Shown here: piece by piece, positions 7,023-15,394 of the stretch
Numbering within the stretch: the stretch's first letter is position 1
Layout: each line of letters starts with the position of its first letter
Source of the DNA: Hyphomonas oceanitis SCH89
GTDB lineage: Bacteria > Pseudomonadota > Alphaproteobacteria > Caulobacterales > Hyphomonadaceae
DNA: 64,000 bases
Reading direction: 5' to 3'
Assembly: GCF_000685295.1 (NCBI RefSeq)
Contig: NZ_ARYL01000014.1
Span: 1-64,000, forward strand
Notes under the pieces: generated by a model
Databases searched by the model: none
What the model was told of the DNA's origin: nothing
The model's input: only the letters and a program-made list of their open reading frames with translations
Made by a program: the position numbers and the translations under genes

Positions 7023-8069
7023 ATGATTGGCGAAACCACCCAGCTTATTGGTGAGGCTCCGGCCTGGCTCAGCGCGCAGGAGCATGTCTCGCGTGTCGCG
7101 CCGCTTGAGCGCCCGATCCTCGTGATCGGCGAACGCGGCACCGGCAAGGAGCTGATCGGCGAGCGGCTTCACTTCCTGTCAAAGCGCTGGGAAGGCCCGT
7201 TCATCAAGGTCAATTGCGCGGCGCTGTCTGAGCAATTGCTGGATTCCGAACTGTTCGGCCACGAGCGCGGCGCCTTCACCGGCGCCACCGAGCAGCGCAA
7301 GGGCCGGTTCGAACTCGCCGACGGTGGCACGATCTTCCTCGACGAAATCGCGACGGCCAGCCAGCAAGTGCAGGAAAAACTGCTGCGCATCGTGGAATAT
7401 GGGGAATTCCAGCGCCTCGGCGGCTCACGCGTGCTCAGCACCAATGTGCGCATCGTGGCGGCCACGAATGCCGATCTGCCCGCCATGGCCGAACGCAACG
7501 AATTCCGCGCCGACCTGCTGGATCGGCTCGCGTTTGATGTCATCACGCTGCCTCCGCTGCGTGCCCGGCCGGGCGATGCGAGCCTGTTGGCGGATTTCTT
7601 CGCCCGGCGCATGGCGATTGAGATGGCGCAGGACTTCCCCGGGTTCGCGCCCTCAGCCGTCGCTGCCATCGAAAGCCATGACTGGCCCGGCAATGTGCGT
7701 GAATTGCGCAATTTCGCCCAGCGACTGGCTCATCGCTCCATGCTGGAGGCGCCTGACGAGCCTGTGCGGTTCGATCCGGCGGCTTTGGACCCTTTCGCAT
7801 CTCCCTGGCGCCCGGGCGCGGTCTCTAAGGCGGAACCCGTCCGTGCCGCCTCCCAAGCTGAACCGGCGCTCAGCGCGCGGCATGGACCGGTTGATTTCAA
7901 TGCCGAGGTAGCCCAGGTAGAGCTTCGCCTGATTGATGAAGCGATGGCAGGCGCACAAGGCCATCAGGGCAGGGCGGCTGAGGCACTCGGCCTCACATAT
8001 CACCAGTTTCGCGGCCTCCTGAAGAAGCACGGATATGGCAAGAAAACGAGCACGTCTGAGGGCGTTTAG
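7023..8069 (+). CDS. pspF: PspF, sigma-54-dependent activator of the psp operon
   Basis: A 348-aa bacterial enhancer-binding protein without a regulatory N-terminal domain, as expected for PspF. Walker A GERGTGKE at 36-43, the sigma-54 contact loop GAFTGA at 83-88, Walker B GGTIFLDE at 101-108 and WPGNVREL near 222 are present. A linker of about 50 residues leads to a Fis-like helix-turn-helix at about 305-340 (GRAAEALGLTYHQFRGLLKKHG). It is transcribed divergently from the psp operon and should bind between them; PspA is expected to restrain it. Confidence 0.93.
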   Translation: MIGETTQLIGEAPAWLSAQEHVSRVAPLERPILVIGERGTGKELIGERLHFLSKRWEGPFIKVNCAALSEQLLDSELFGHERGAFTGATEQRKGRFELADGGTIFLDEIATASQQVQEKLLRIVEYGEFQRLGGSRVLSTNVRIVAATNADLPAMAERNEFRADLLDRLAFDVITLPPLRARPGDASLLADFFARRMAIEMAQDFPGFAPSAVAAIESHDWPGNVRELRNFAQRLAHRSMLEAPDEPVRFDPAALDPFASPWRPGAVSKAEPVRAASQAEPALSARHGPVDFNAEVAQVELRLIDEAMAGAQGHQGRAAEALGLTYHQFRGLLKKHGYGKKTSTSEGV

Positions 8070-8182
8070 ACGGGCTGGAGAAAGATTAACCTTGGATAAG
8101 CAAGGGTTTTCGCCAAATCGATTCGCGTCGGACTCAAATCTGCGCCATACTTCCAGGTCTCGAATAGCAAAGGAGACCGCCC

Positions 8183-8785
8183 ATGCAGATACAGATTACT
8201 GGCAAGCATATGGATCTCGGGGAGGCTCTCAGGAGCCGCATCGAAGACGGCCTGGAGGCGGCAGTCAGTAAGTATTTCAATCGCACGGGAGAGGCGAGCG
8301 TTTACGTCTCGCAGCAAGGCCATCTCGTCGAGGTGGATTGCAACGTTCACCTTCCCTCCGGCATCGTGCTGCAATCGACCGGAAAGGCAGGCGATCCCTA
8401 CGCTGCCCTGGAAGACAGCCTCGGCAAAATGGAAAAGCGCGTGCGCCGCTACAAGCGCCGCCTGAAAGACCACCACGCCAACCCGTCCGCGCCCCTTCCG
8501 GCTGAAATGGCAACGGGCGCCGTGTTCAAGCTCAATGGAAACGGAGCCGATACCGATGATTTCGACGACGAAATCGAGGATATCTCGGATGTGCCGCTGA
8601 CCGTGGCGGAAACCTCCATAAGCATTCGCAAAATGAGCGTTTCCGAAGCCGTGATGCAGCTCGAACTGCAAGAGGTGCCTGCGCTCATGTTCAGGAATGC
8701 TGGCCATGATGGCCTGAATATGGTCTACCGCCGCCCGGATGGGCACATCGGCTGGGTTGACCCGGCCAATACTCCCAGGAACTGA
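8183..8785 (+). CDS. hpf: Ribosome hibernation promoting factor, long form
   Basis: A 200-aa long-form HPF. The N-terminal ribosome-binding domain (1-100, MQIQITGKHMDLGEALRSRI, with the basic segment KRVRRYKRRLKDHH) is followed by an acidic linker. The C-terminal dimerisation domain (about 140-196) carries SVSEAVMQLELQEVPALMFRN. Long HPF makes inactive 100S ribosome dimers in resting cells. ATG has an AAAGGAG site. In many alphaproteobacteria hpf and ptsN follow rpoN; here they follow pspF instead and sit 24 nt apart, probably co-transcribed. Confidence 0.95.
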   Translation: MQIQITGKHMDLGEALRSRIEDGLEAAVSKYFNRTGEASVYVSQQGHLVEVDCNVHLPSGIVLQSTGKAGDPYAALEDSLGKMEKRVRRYKRRLKDHHANPSAPLPAEMATGAVFKLNGNGADTDDFDDEIEDISDVPLTVAETSISIRKMSVSEAVMQLELQEVPALMFRNAGHDGLNMVYRRPDGHIGWVDPANTPRN

Positions 8786-8809
8786 AGCCCGCATACGGAA
8801 GCAGCGTTT

Positions 8810-9280
8810 ATGGCAACCGATCTCAGCTCCCTGCTCAAAGGCGGGATCATTCTTCCTTGTTTCGAGGCGACCAGCCGGAAACAGGCCTTGCATGCCCTGT
8901 CTGAAGAGCTTGGGCGTGTGACGGGGATTTCCGCACGCGAAATCGAGGATTCCGTCATGGAGCGGGAACGTCTCGGCTCGACGGGTGTGGGAGAAGGCGT
9001 TGCCATTCCGCATGCGCGTGTCGAGGGCATCGACGCGCCGATCGGCGGTTTCATGCGTCTGGCGACAGGCGTCGACTTTGAAGCCATCGACGACCGGCCC
9101 TGCGACCTGATCTTCATGCTGCTGGCGCCTTTGTCGGCGGGCGCCGACCACTTGCGGGCGCTTGCGCAAGTCAGCCGGGTTTTCCGTCAGCCAGCGGTGC
9201 GTGATGCGCTGCGTGAAGCCAACACGGTTGAGGATGTCAAAGCCATCATCTGCAAGGAATCAGTCGAAACCTCGATCTGA
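8810..9280 (+). CDS. ptsN: PTS IIA-Ntr protein
   Basis: A 156-aa EIIA of the nitrogen PTS. The phosphoacceptor is His68 in GVAIPHARV, followed by the conserved FMLLAPLSAGADHLRALAQVSR segment. EIIA-Ntr takes phosphate from NPr and regulates potassium transport, nitrogen and envelope responses by protein contacts rather than sugar import. It closes the hpf-ptsN unit and is followed by a strong terminator. Length and motifs are those of a complete family member. Confidence 0.95.
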   Translation: MATDLSSLLKGGIILPCFEATSRKQALHALSEELGRVTGISAREIEDSVMERERLGSTGVGEGVAIPHARVEGIDAPIGGFMRLATGVDFEAIDDRPCDLIFMLLAPLSAGADHLRALAQVSRVFRQPAVRDALREANTVEDVKAIICKESVETSI

Positions 9281-9300
9281 TTTCCGACGCACAAAATTAA

Positions 9301-9335
9301 AAAGCCCGCTGGTTCACATCAGCGGGCTTTTTTTG
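9301..9335. terminator. Bidirectional terminator between ptsN and the M3 peptidase gene
   Basis: AAAGCCCGCTG pairs with CAGCGGGCTTT across an 8-nt loop, with a T run on the right and an A run on the left. It can serve both convergent transcripts. Confidence 0.92.
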
Positions 9336-9354
9336 TTTTTGAGGGCAGGACGCT

Positions 9355-11547
9355 TCAGCCTTCACTCGGCTTGTTTTCGATAAAACCGCGATTTTTGAGG
9401 AGGGGCTCAATCGTCGGGTCCGAGCCGCGGAAATTGCGGTAGAGGTCATCGGCCTCACGCATGCCGCCGGCCTCGTAAATCCATTTCTTCAGTTTGGCCG
9501 CCAGCTCCGGATTGTAGATATCGCCTGTCTCCTTGAAGGCGGCGAACCCGTCGGCATCGAGAATTTCTGCCCAGAGATAACCATAATACCCGGCCGAATA
9601 TCCGCCTGCGAATATATGGCTGAAATATTGCGAGCGATAGCGCGGCTCGATTTCCGGCGGGATTCCATAGTCTTCCAGAACCTGTTTCTCGAAGGCGCGC
9701 GCGTCGGTGATCTTTGCGGCTTCCTCGGAAGACAGCGAGTGCCAGCGCAGGTCGAGCAGGGAAGCGGCGATATACTCGGTTGTCTTGAAGCCCTGGTTGA
9801 AGGTCGCAGCGGCGTTCATCTTGTCGACCAGTTCGAGCGGAATGACCTCGCCTGTCTTGTAGTGCTTCGCATATTTGGCCAGCACTTCCGGGTCGTCTGC
9901 CCAGTGCTCCAGCAGCTGGGACGGAAATTCGGTATAGTCCTTGGGCCCATCGACACCGGAAAAGGTCGAATATTTTACCTGGGTCAGCATGCTGTGCAAG
10001 CCGTGACCGAACTCGTGGAATACGGTCTCAACCTCATCATAGGAGAGCAAGGTCGGCTCGCCCTTGGCCGGAGGCGTGATGTTCAGGTTGTTGACCACGA
10101 TGGGTCGGATGTTCTCATCCACGTTCGAGGCATTGCGGAATGAACTCATCCACGCGCCGCCGCGTTTGGAGCTGCGCGAATACATGTCGGCCATGAACAG
10201 GCCAAGATGCTCGCCGGTCGCACTGTCCTTCACGTCCCACGCCTGGACGTGCGGGTTCCATGTGTCTGTCGGGACGAGTGTGAAGCTGATATTGAAAAGA
10301 TGGCTGGCGACATCAAAGACGCCCTGCCGCACAGCGCCGATTTCGAAATAGGGCTTCAGCGCATTGCCATCGAAGGCATATCGCGCCTGGCGCACTTTAT
10401 CGGCGTAGAACCACCAGTCCTGGCCTTCCAGCTGGAAGTCATCGCTGATCAGCGCCTGCATGTCAGCGCGCTCTTCTTTCGCACGGACAAGGGCGGGTTC
10501 TAGTACGCGCACAAGGAAGGCTTCGGCCTGCTCGGGTGTCTTGGCCATACGTGGCGCCAACTGATAGGCTGCGTGGGATGTGTATCCCATCAGCTCGGCC
10601 CGTTTGGCGCGCAGCTGCGCAATCCGTATCAGGATGGGTCCATTGTCATGTTCGCCGGATGAGGCGCGCAGGCGGTAGCCGTCGAACATCTGCTTGCGCA
10701 GGTCACGGTTTTCGCCCTCGGTCATGAAGGTCTCGTAGACGGAACGGTCGACCGTCAGGATCCATTTGTCCTCGCCGTCCACCTTGATGGCATTCTTGAA
10801 ATCGTCCGACAGGCCGGCAAGCGATGCTTCGTCAGTCACCTCAATCTTGAACGACTTTGTTGCCAGCAGCAGGTTCTTGCCGAATTCGGTTGTCAGACTG
10901 GAGAGTTCCGCATTGATCGCGGCCACCTCTGCCTTCGCGTCCGGGCTAAGCGCGGCGCCCTGGCGCACGAAACTGCGATGGGTCAGTTCCAGCAGGCGGG
11001 CGTCCTGTTCGTCCAGCCCGAGCCGGTCGCGCTTCGCGTAGACAGCCTGCACCCGTTCGAAGAGGGCAGGGTTAAAGCTGATCGCATCGGATTCCCGCGT
11101 CAGCATCGGGTAGATTTCCGATTCAAGCGCGCTGAGCGTGTCGTTCGTATCCGTATTGGTGATGTTGCCGAATGTCTTCATCACCTTGTCGAGCGATGCA
11201 CCGGTCTGGTCGAGTGCCACGATTGTGTTCTCGAATGTGGGCGCATCAGGATTATCGACGATCGTGGCAATTTCGGCGCGCTGTTCCAGAATGCCCTTCT
11301 TCACAGCCGGCAAGTAATGCGTGTCGCGGATGTCGTTAAATGGCGGCACGCCGAAATCGGCGGTCCATTCGCGGCGGAAAGGATTGTCACGCAACTCGGC
11401 TTCCGTGACCGCTATTTCCGGCAGCGCTGAGGCTGCGGGTGCGGCTGGTGCAACGGCCTCGCTCTCATCGCTGGATGTCTTTTCGCAGGCAGGGAGAGTC
11501 AGGGTTAGCGCGGCGGCTGCGCCGAGCACAATATGCTTTGGGGTCAT
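9355..11547 (-). CDS. dcp: M3-family metallopeptidase, peptidyl-dipeptidase Dcp-like lipoprotein
   Basis: A 730-aa M3 zinc peptidase. HEFGHGLH near residue 511 is the HExxH metal site, preceded by YDEVETVF. The usual downstream segment GGYSAGYYGYLWAEI is present. A lipoprotein signal with lipobox LPAC at about residue 21 indicates export and lipid anchoring, unlike the cytoplasmic E. coli Dcp. Dcp enzymes remove C-terminal dipeptides. The ATG was chosen over the adjacent TTG because GAGG lies 7 nt before it. It appears monocistronic. Confidence 0.93.
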   Translation of the reverse strand: MTPKHIVLGAAAALTLTLPACEKTSSDESEAVAPAAPAASALPEIAVTEAELRDNPFRREWTADFGVPPFNDIRDTHYLPAVKKGILEQRAEIATIVDNPDAPTFENTIVALDQTGASLDKVMKTFGNITNTDTNDTLSALESEIYPMLTRESDAISFNPALFERVQAVYAKRDRLGLDEQDARLLELTHRSFVRQGAALSPDAKAEVAAINAELSSLTTEFGKNLLLATKSFKIEVTDEASLAGLSDDFKNAIKVDGEDKWILTVDRSVYETFMTEGENRDLRKQMFDGYRLRASSGEHDNGPILIRIAQLRAKRAELMGYTSHAAYQLAPRMAKTPEQAEAFLVRVLEPALVRAKEERADMQALISDDFQLEGQDWWFYADKVRQARYAFDGNALKPYFEIGAVRQGVFDVASHLFNISFTLVPTDTWNPHVQAWDVKDSATGEHLGLFMADMYSRSSKRGGAWMSSFRNASNVDENIRPIVVNNLNITPPAKGEPTLLSYDEVETVFHEFGHGLHSMLTQVKYSTFSGVDGPKDYTEFPSQLLEHWADDPEVLAKYAKHYKTGEVIPLELVDKMNAAATFNQGFKTTEYIAASLLDLRWHSLSSEEAAKITDARAFEKQVLEDYGIPPEIEPRYRSQYFSHIFAGGYSAGYYGYLWAEILDADGFAAFKETGDIYNPELAAKLKKWIYEAGGMREADDLYRNFRGSDPTIEPLLKNRGFIENKPSEG

Positions 11548-11617
11548 CAAGTGTCCTCAGACTGGTTATGTCCGGTTTATCTTCAAACCCCGGCAAAAAC
11601 CAGCTTGCCTAAGCGGC

Positions 11618-12556
11618 TTAGACTGCCAAGCGTGAAAGTGTCGCGTGATATTCGGCAATCGTTTCCTCGAATATCTGCGCCACTGGCTTCACGTCATGGA
11701 TACGGCCCGCCACCTGTCCCGTCAGCGCAATGCCCGCTTCAAGGTCGCCGCCGAAGTACACGGCCTGCGTATCGGCAAACTCACCGAATATGTTCGGGCT
11801 GCCTTCGGTTTCGAGCCGTGTCGTGCGCTCGGTGCGCAGCGCCCGCAGGGCAGGGCCCGGGCCAGAACGGTTGAGGAAGACTGTGTCGGTCGCCTCCGCG
11901 TTCACGATCGCGTCCTTCCAGTTCTGGTGCACAGGGCTTTCGGCAGACGAGAGAATGCGCGTGCCCATCAGCACGCCTTCAGCGCCGAGCGCAAAGGCCG
12001 CTGCCATCGTGCGGCCATCCGTAATGCCGCCCGCTGCAACAACCGGCACGTTCACCTTTTCGCAGACGAGCGGGATCAGAACCATGGAGGCGACGTCTTT
12101 CGGGTTCTTGAAGCCGCCACCTTCGCCGCCCTCGACGATCAGGCCGTCAACGCCTGCCTCGATGGCGCGCAGCGCGCCTTGCAGGCTCGGCACGACGTGG
12201 AACACGGTCAGGCCTGCCTCTTTGAGCATGCTGGTGTATTTCATCGGGTCACCCGCCGATGTCGTGACGAACTTGATGCCCTGATTGATGATGAAGTCGA
12301 CAATGTTTGGGTCGCGCACAAAGGCCTGCGCCACATTCACGCCGAAAGGCTTGTCGGTCAGGTCGCGCATCTTGAGGATTTCCTCACGCACAGCGTCCAG
12401 TTCGCCGGACGAGGTTTCGATAATGCCCATGCCGCCGGCATTGGAGACGGCTGAGGAGAGATGCGAGCGGGCGATCCAGCCCATGGCGGCCTGAATGATC
12501 GGCTTTTCGATGCCCAGCATTTCGGTGATGCGGGTCTTTACGGGCTTGCTTGTCAT
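11618..12556 (-). CDS. Nitronate monooxygenase / enoyl-reductase-II-like FMN oxidoreductase
   Basis: A 312-aa TIM-barrel flavoprotein of the 2-nitropropane dioxygenase family. Features are PIIQAAMGWIARSHLSSAVSNAGGMG near the N-terminus, GVDGLIVEGGEGGGF near 140 and the FMN phosphate segment VVAAGGITDGRTMAAAFALGAEGVLMGTR near 175-205. Family members oxidise alkyl nitronates or reduce enoyl thioesters; the sequence does not decide which. The ATG is preceded by GGAGA. The neighbouring DUF3088 gene on the same strand is 63 nt upstream. Confidence 0.88.
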   Translation of the reverse strand: MTSKPVKTRITEMLGIEKPIIQAAMGWIARSHLSSAVSNAGGMGIIETSSGELDAVREEILKMRDLTDKPFGVNVAQAFVRDPNIVDFIINQGIKFVTTSAGDPMKYTSMLKEAGLTVFHVVPSLQGALRAIEAGVDGLIVEGGEGGGFKNPKDVASMVLIPLVCEKVNVPVVAAGGITDGRTMAAAFALGAEGVLMGTRILSSAESPVHQNWKDAIVNAEATDTVFLNRSGPGPALRALRTERTTRLETEGSPNIFGEFADTQAVYFGGDLEAGIALTGQVAGRIHDVKPVAQIFEETIAEYHATLSRLAV

Positions 12557-12619
12557 GAACGTCTCCTGCCTTTGTTTTCCTGTTTGGTGCGGGCCTGCCC
12601 CAAGGGCAGCGCAAGTCGC

Positions 12620-12967
12620 TTAGCTGCCGCGTGGAACCGGCGTGCCGTAGCGATGGGCAAAATGGCGCGCGATGCTGCGGGCGCTCGGCAGGTAGCGCAG
12701 GCCATTGGCCTCCTGCACATCAAGGTCCGGATGCACCTGCGTGTCGGGATGCAGCACGAGCGTCGGCGCGTTGTGATTGCCCTCACCAATCAGGGCGACG
12801 ATCTCTGAGCGTGGATGCTCAAGCCCCACATGCACAATGTCGAGCGCATCGCGGATGGCGGGGAAATAGCTGAGCACGCCCCATATCTCGGCGCATTCCG
12901 GGCAGAACTCGCGGCGCCCCTTATCCTCAAATCCCGGCGGTAACAGGAACAGGACATCCTTCGGCAT
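12620..12967 (-). CDS. DUF3088 (thioredoxin-fold-like) protein
   Basis: A 115-aa protein matching the DUF3088 family: it begins MPKDVLFLLPPGFEDKG and contains FCPECAEIWGVLSYFP with a CxxC-type pair near residues 22-25. A thioredoxin-like role is suggested by this motif but unproven. GGAG precedes ATG. It is transcribed away from the oxidoreductase at 13085, and the two share a short control region with a 20-bp palindrome. Confidence 0.8.
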   Translation of the reverse strand: MPKDVLFLLPPGFEDKGRREFCPECAEIWGVLSYFPAIRDALDIVHVGLEHPRSEIVALIGEGNHNAPTLVLHPDTQVHPDLDVQEANGLRYLPSARSIARHFAHRYGTPVPRGS

Positions 12968-12983
12968 CGATAACTCCTCACAT

Positions 12984-13003
12984 CTATGATCTGCAGGTCA
13001 TAG
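12984..13003. promoter_or_regulatory. Palindromic operator between DUF3088 and MDR oxidoreductase genes
   Basis: CTATGATCTGCAGGTCATAG reads almost identically on both strands: arms CTATGA/TCATAG around a CTGCAG core with one mismatched pair. It starts 17 nt before the DUF3088 ATG, where a repressor would block transcription. No regulator gene is adjacent. Confidence 0.6.
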
Positions 13004-13084
13004 TATGAGCGTGCCCCGAAGTCATGGCGTGACACGAACCACTTGCCCCCTATGCTGTCTCGAAAGCTCTGGGAGATATCATTG

Positions 13085-14107
13085 ATGGCCGAGATGCAGC
13101 AGATCGTGCTGAAGCGCTATTGCGACGGACCGCCCGTGCCGGAAGACTTTGGGCTGGAGACTGCGGCGCTTCCGGAGCCGAAAGAGGGGCAGTTCCGGGT
13201 GGCGCATGTCTGGTGTTCGGTCGATCCCGGCACGCGTTCGCGCCTTTCGGGCGGCGATTCCTATGCGATGGCCCTTCCGCTCGGCAAGCCGATTGACGGC
13301 TTTAGCGTCGGCGTCGTGGATGCCAGCCAGAACGAGGCCTATCCGGTTGGCACGAAAGTATTCTGCGCCGGGGGCTGGAAGACGCATTCGATCCAGTCGG
13401 GCAGGGGCTTTGTCGGCAAGGTGCCTGAAGCGCCTGTGCCGCTCAGCGCCTGGATCGGTGTCCTTGGCGTGCCAGGCCTGACGGCTTGGTTCGGGATGAA
13501 GACGGTCGCAAAGTTCAAGGAAGGCGACGCCGTGCTGGTCACCTCCGCAGGCGGGCCAGTCGGCGCCACGGCGGGGCAGCTCGCAAAGGCCTGGGGTGCA
13601 TCGAAAGTGGTCGGTATCGCAGGCGCGGATTCCAAGTGCGAATTCCTGACGAGCGAGGCAGGCTTCGATGCGGCCATCAATTACAAGACAGCGACAGACC
13701 TGACAGCGGCCATCGCCGAACACTTTCCCAAGGGCGTCGATATCCTGTTCGACAATGTCGGTAATGAGATGGTCAACCGCGTCCTGCCGCTGATGGCGCT
13801 CAACGGGCGAATCTGCATTTCAGGACAGGTGGCCGACTATAACCTGACGCCGGAAGAGACGCCCGGCATCGTCAACACAAAGCCCTTCATCACGCACCGT
13901 GTGAACATGCAGGGCCTCGTCGTGTTCGATTTCGCCCGCGACTTTCCCGAAGCCCTGCAGACCATGGCGGGCCTGCTGGCGACGGGAAAACTGAAGAGCA
14001 ACGAAGAACGCTTTAATGGCATCGCCGCCATGCCCGAAGCCTTCTGCGGCCTGTTCCGCGGCGAAAATTTTGGACGACGCGTTGTGAAAGTGGGAGAAGA
14101 AGCATGA
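13085..14107 (+). CDS. NADP-dependent MDR oxidoreductase (CurA/prostaglandin reductase-like)
   Basis: A 340-aa zinc-independent medium-chain reductase. The N-terminal substrate domain contains VWCSVDPGTRSRL, and the nucleotide-binding domain has VLVTSAGGPVGATAGQLAKAWGASKVVGIAG near 155-185. Members reduce the C=C bond of enones and other reactive alkenals with NADPH. A GGGAGA site fixes the ATG; an earlier frame extension is not needed. Its TGA overlaps the next ATG, so it forms an operon with the enoyl-CoA hydratase-like gene. Confidence 0.88.
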   Translation: MAEMQQIVLKRYCDGPPVPEDFGLETAALPEPKEGQFRVAHVWCSVDPGTRSRLSGGDSYAMALPLGKPIDGFSVGVVDASQNEAYPVGTKVFCAGGWKTHSIQSGRGFVGKVPEAPVPLSAWIGVLGVPGLTAWFGMKTVAKFKEGDAVLVTSAGGPVGATAGQLAKAWGASKVVGIAGADSKCEFLTSEAGFDAAINYKTATDLTAAIAEHFPKGVDILFDNVGNEMVNRVLPLMALNGRICISGQVADYNLTPEETPGIVNTKPFITHRVNMQGLVVFDFARDFPEALQTMAGLLATGKLKSNEERFNGIAAMPEAFCGLFRGENFGRRVVKVGEEA

Positions 14108-14916
14108 GCACCAGTTACGATATCACGCAGGATAAATGGCAGCGTTTCACCTTCTCCCGCGAGGGCCGCGTTCTCACCGCCGCGATCACATCGGACCATC
14201 CGGTCAATGGCGTGGACGAGCAGATGCACACTGAACTCGCGCTCGTATTCAATTGCCTGCAACGCGACAGCGAGAGCGACATCATCATCCTGACCGCCAA
14301 GGGCCGGGCCTTTTGCGCAGGTGGTGATTTCGACTGGTTCGAGGAGCAGATAAACCATCCCGAACGCTTCCGCGCCATCGGTTGGGACGCCAAGCAGATC
14401 GTCACGACGCTGCTGAATATGGAAAAGCCGATCATCTGCCGCATGAACGGAGCAGCCGCCGGTCTCGGGGCGACCATCGCGCTGCTCTGCGACATCATCA
14501 TTGCGGATGAGACGGCCAAGATCGGTGACCCGCACGTGAAGGTTGGCCTTGTGGCTGGCGATGGTGGCGCACTGATCTGGCCGCAGCTGATCGGTTTTGC
14601 CAAGGCCAAGGAATTGCTGATGACGGGCGACCTGCTGAGCGCGAAAGAGGCCGAGCGCATCGGTCTCATCAATTATGCCGTTCCCGCAGCGGAGCTTGAC
14701 GCTAAGGTGCAAGAACTTGTCGCCAAGCTGCAGGCCAATCCGAAATGGGCCGTGCGCTGGACCAAGACGACCGCCAACATTCCGCTGCGTGCGCTGGCGG
14801 CCCAGCTCATGGATGCCAGTATCGGCTGGGAGAGCGTGTCGAATTATCTGGGGGATCGCCGCGAAGCTGTCGCGGCCTTCAAGGAAAAACGTGCACCCAA
14901 GCTGACGGGTGAATAG
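14104..14916 (+). CDS. Enoyl-CoA hydratase/isomerase family protein
   Basis: A 270-aa crotonase-fold protein. The CoA oxyanion segment is RAFCAGGDFDWF near residue 65-75 and the second loop is MNGAAAGLGATIALLCDIIIADETAKIGDPHVKVGL near 115-150. The usual catalytic Glu pair is not clearly preserved (G-A-D-P-H replaces part of it), so hydratase, isomerase or another crotonase activity is possible. Translationally coupled to the MDR oxidoreductase (ATGA), suggesting they act on the same acyl or enone substrate. Confidence 0.88.
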   Translation: MSTSYDITQDKWQRFTFSREGRVLTAAITSDHPVNGVDEQMHTELALVFNCLQRDSESDIIILTAKGRAFCAGGDFDWFEEQINHPERFRAIGWDAKQIVTTLLNMEKPIICRMNGAAAGLGATIALLCDIIIADETAKIGDPHVKVGLVAGDGGALIWPQLIGFAKAKELLMTGDLLSAKEAERIGLINYAVPAAELDAKVQELVAKLQANPKWAVRWTKTTANIPLRALAAQLMDASIGWESVSNYLGDRREAVAAFKEKRAPKLTGE

Positions 14917-14917
14917 A

Positions 14918-15385
14918 ATGCGTCTTCGCTCACCCAGCCACTACGAGTACGCCACTTTGACAGACCTCTGCATGCGGTCAAAGGCGGTTTGGGGTTATCC
15001 GGATGACATGCTGGAGGAGTTCCGAGCGGAATTGACCATCGCTGAAGAAGATGTGGAATCAAGCATCGTTATCGTGGCCGACGATATTCGCGGCATTGCC
15101 GGTGTCGCCCAGGTCGCGCTGGACGGTGACACGGCCTGGCTCGAGAAACTCTTTGTCGAGCCCACGCGCCTCGGCGAAGGCACTGGCCAGATGATGTATG
15201 TTTGGGCCTGCCGCGTTGCGCAGGATTCGGGAGCACGCGACCTCGTGATTGACTGCGATCCTGACGCGATGAAATTCTACATGCGCATGGGCGCCGAGCG
15301 GGATGGGGAGGCGGAGTCTCCGTCCATCTCAGGCCGCATGTTGCCGCGCCTTGTGCACAGGCTTCACCCGATGCGATCACGCTGA
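14918..15385 (+). CDS. GNAT-family N-acetyltransferase
   Basis: A 155-aa GNAT protein starting MRLRSPSHYEYATLTDL. The acetyl-CoA-binding loop is modified (LFVEPTRLGEGTGQMMYVWACR), followed by DLVIDCDPDAMKFYMRMGAERDG, the typical beta-5/alpha-4 end of the fold. A GTG 9 nt upstream overlaps the previous stop, but the ATG after GGGTGA is preferred. It probably belongs to the preceding operon. Substrate unknown. Confidence 0.85.
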   Translation: MRLRSPSHYEYATLTDLCMRSKAVWGYPDDMLEEFRAELTIAEEDVESSIVIVADDIRGIAGVAQVALDGDTAWLEKLFVEPTRLGEGTGQMMYVWACRVAQDSGARDLVIDCDPDAMKFYMRMGAERDGEAESPSISGRMLPRLVHRLHPMRSR

Positions 15386-15394
15386 GCCTTGCGG

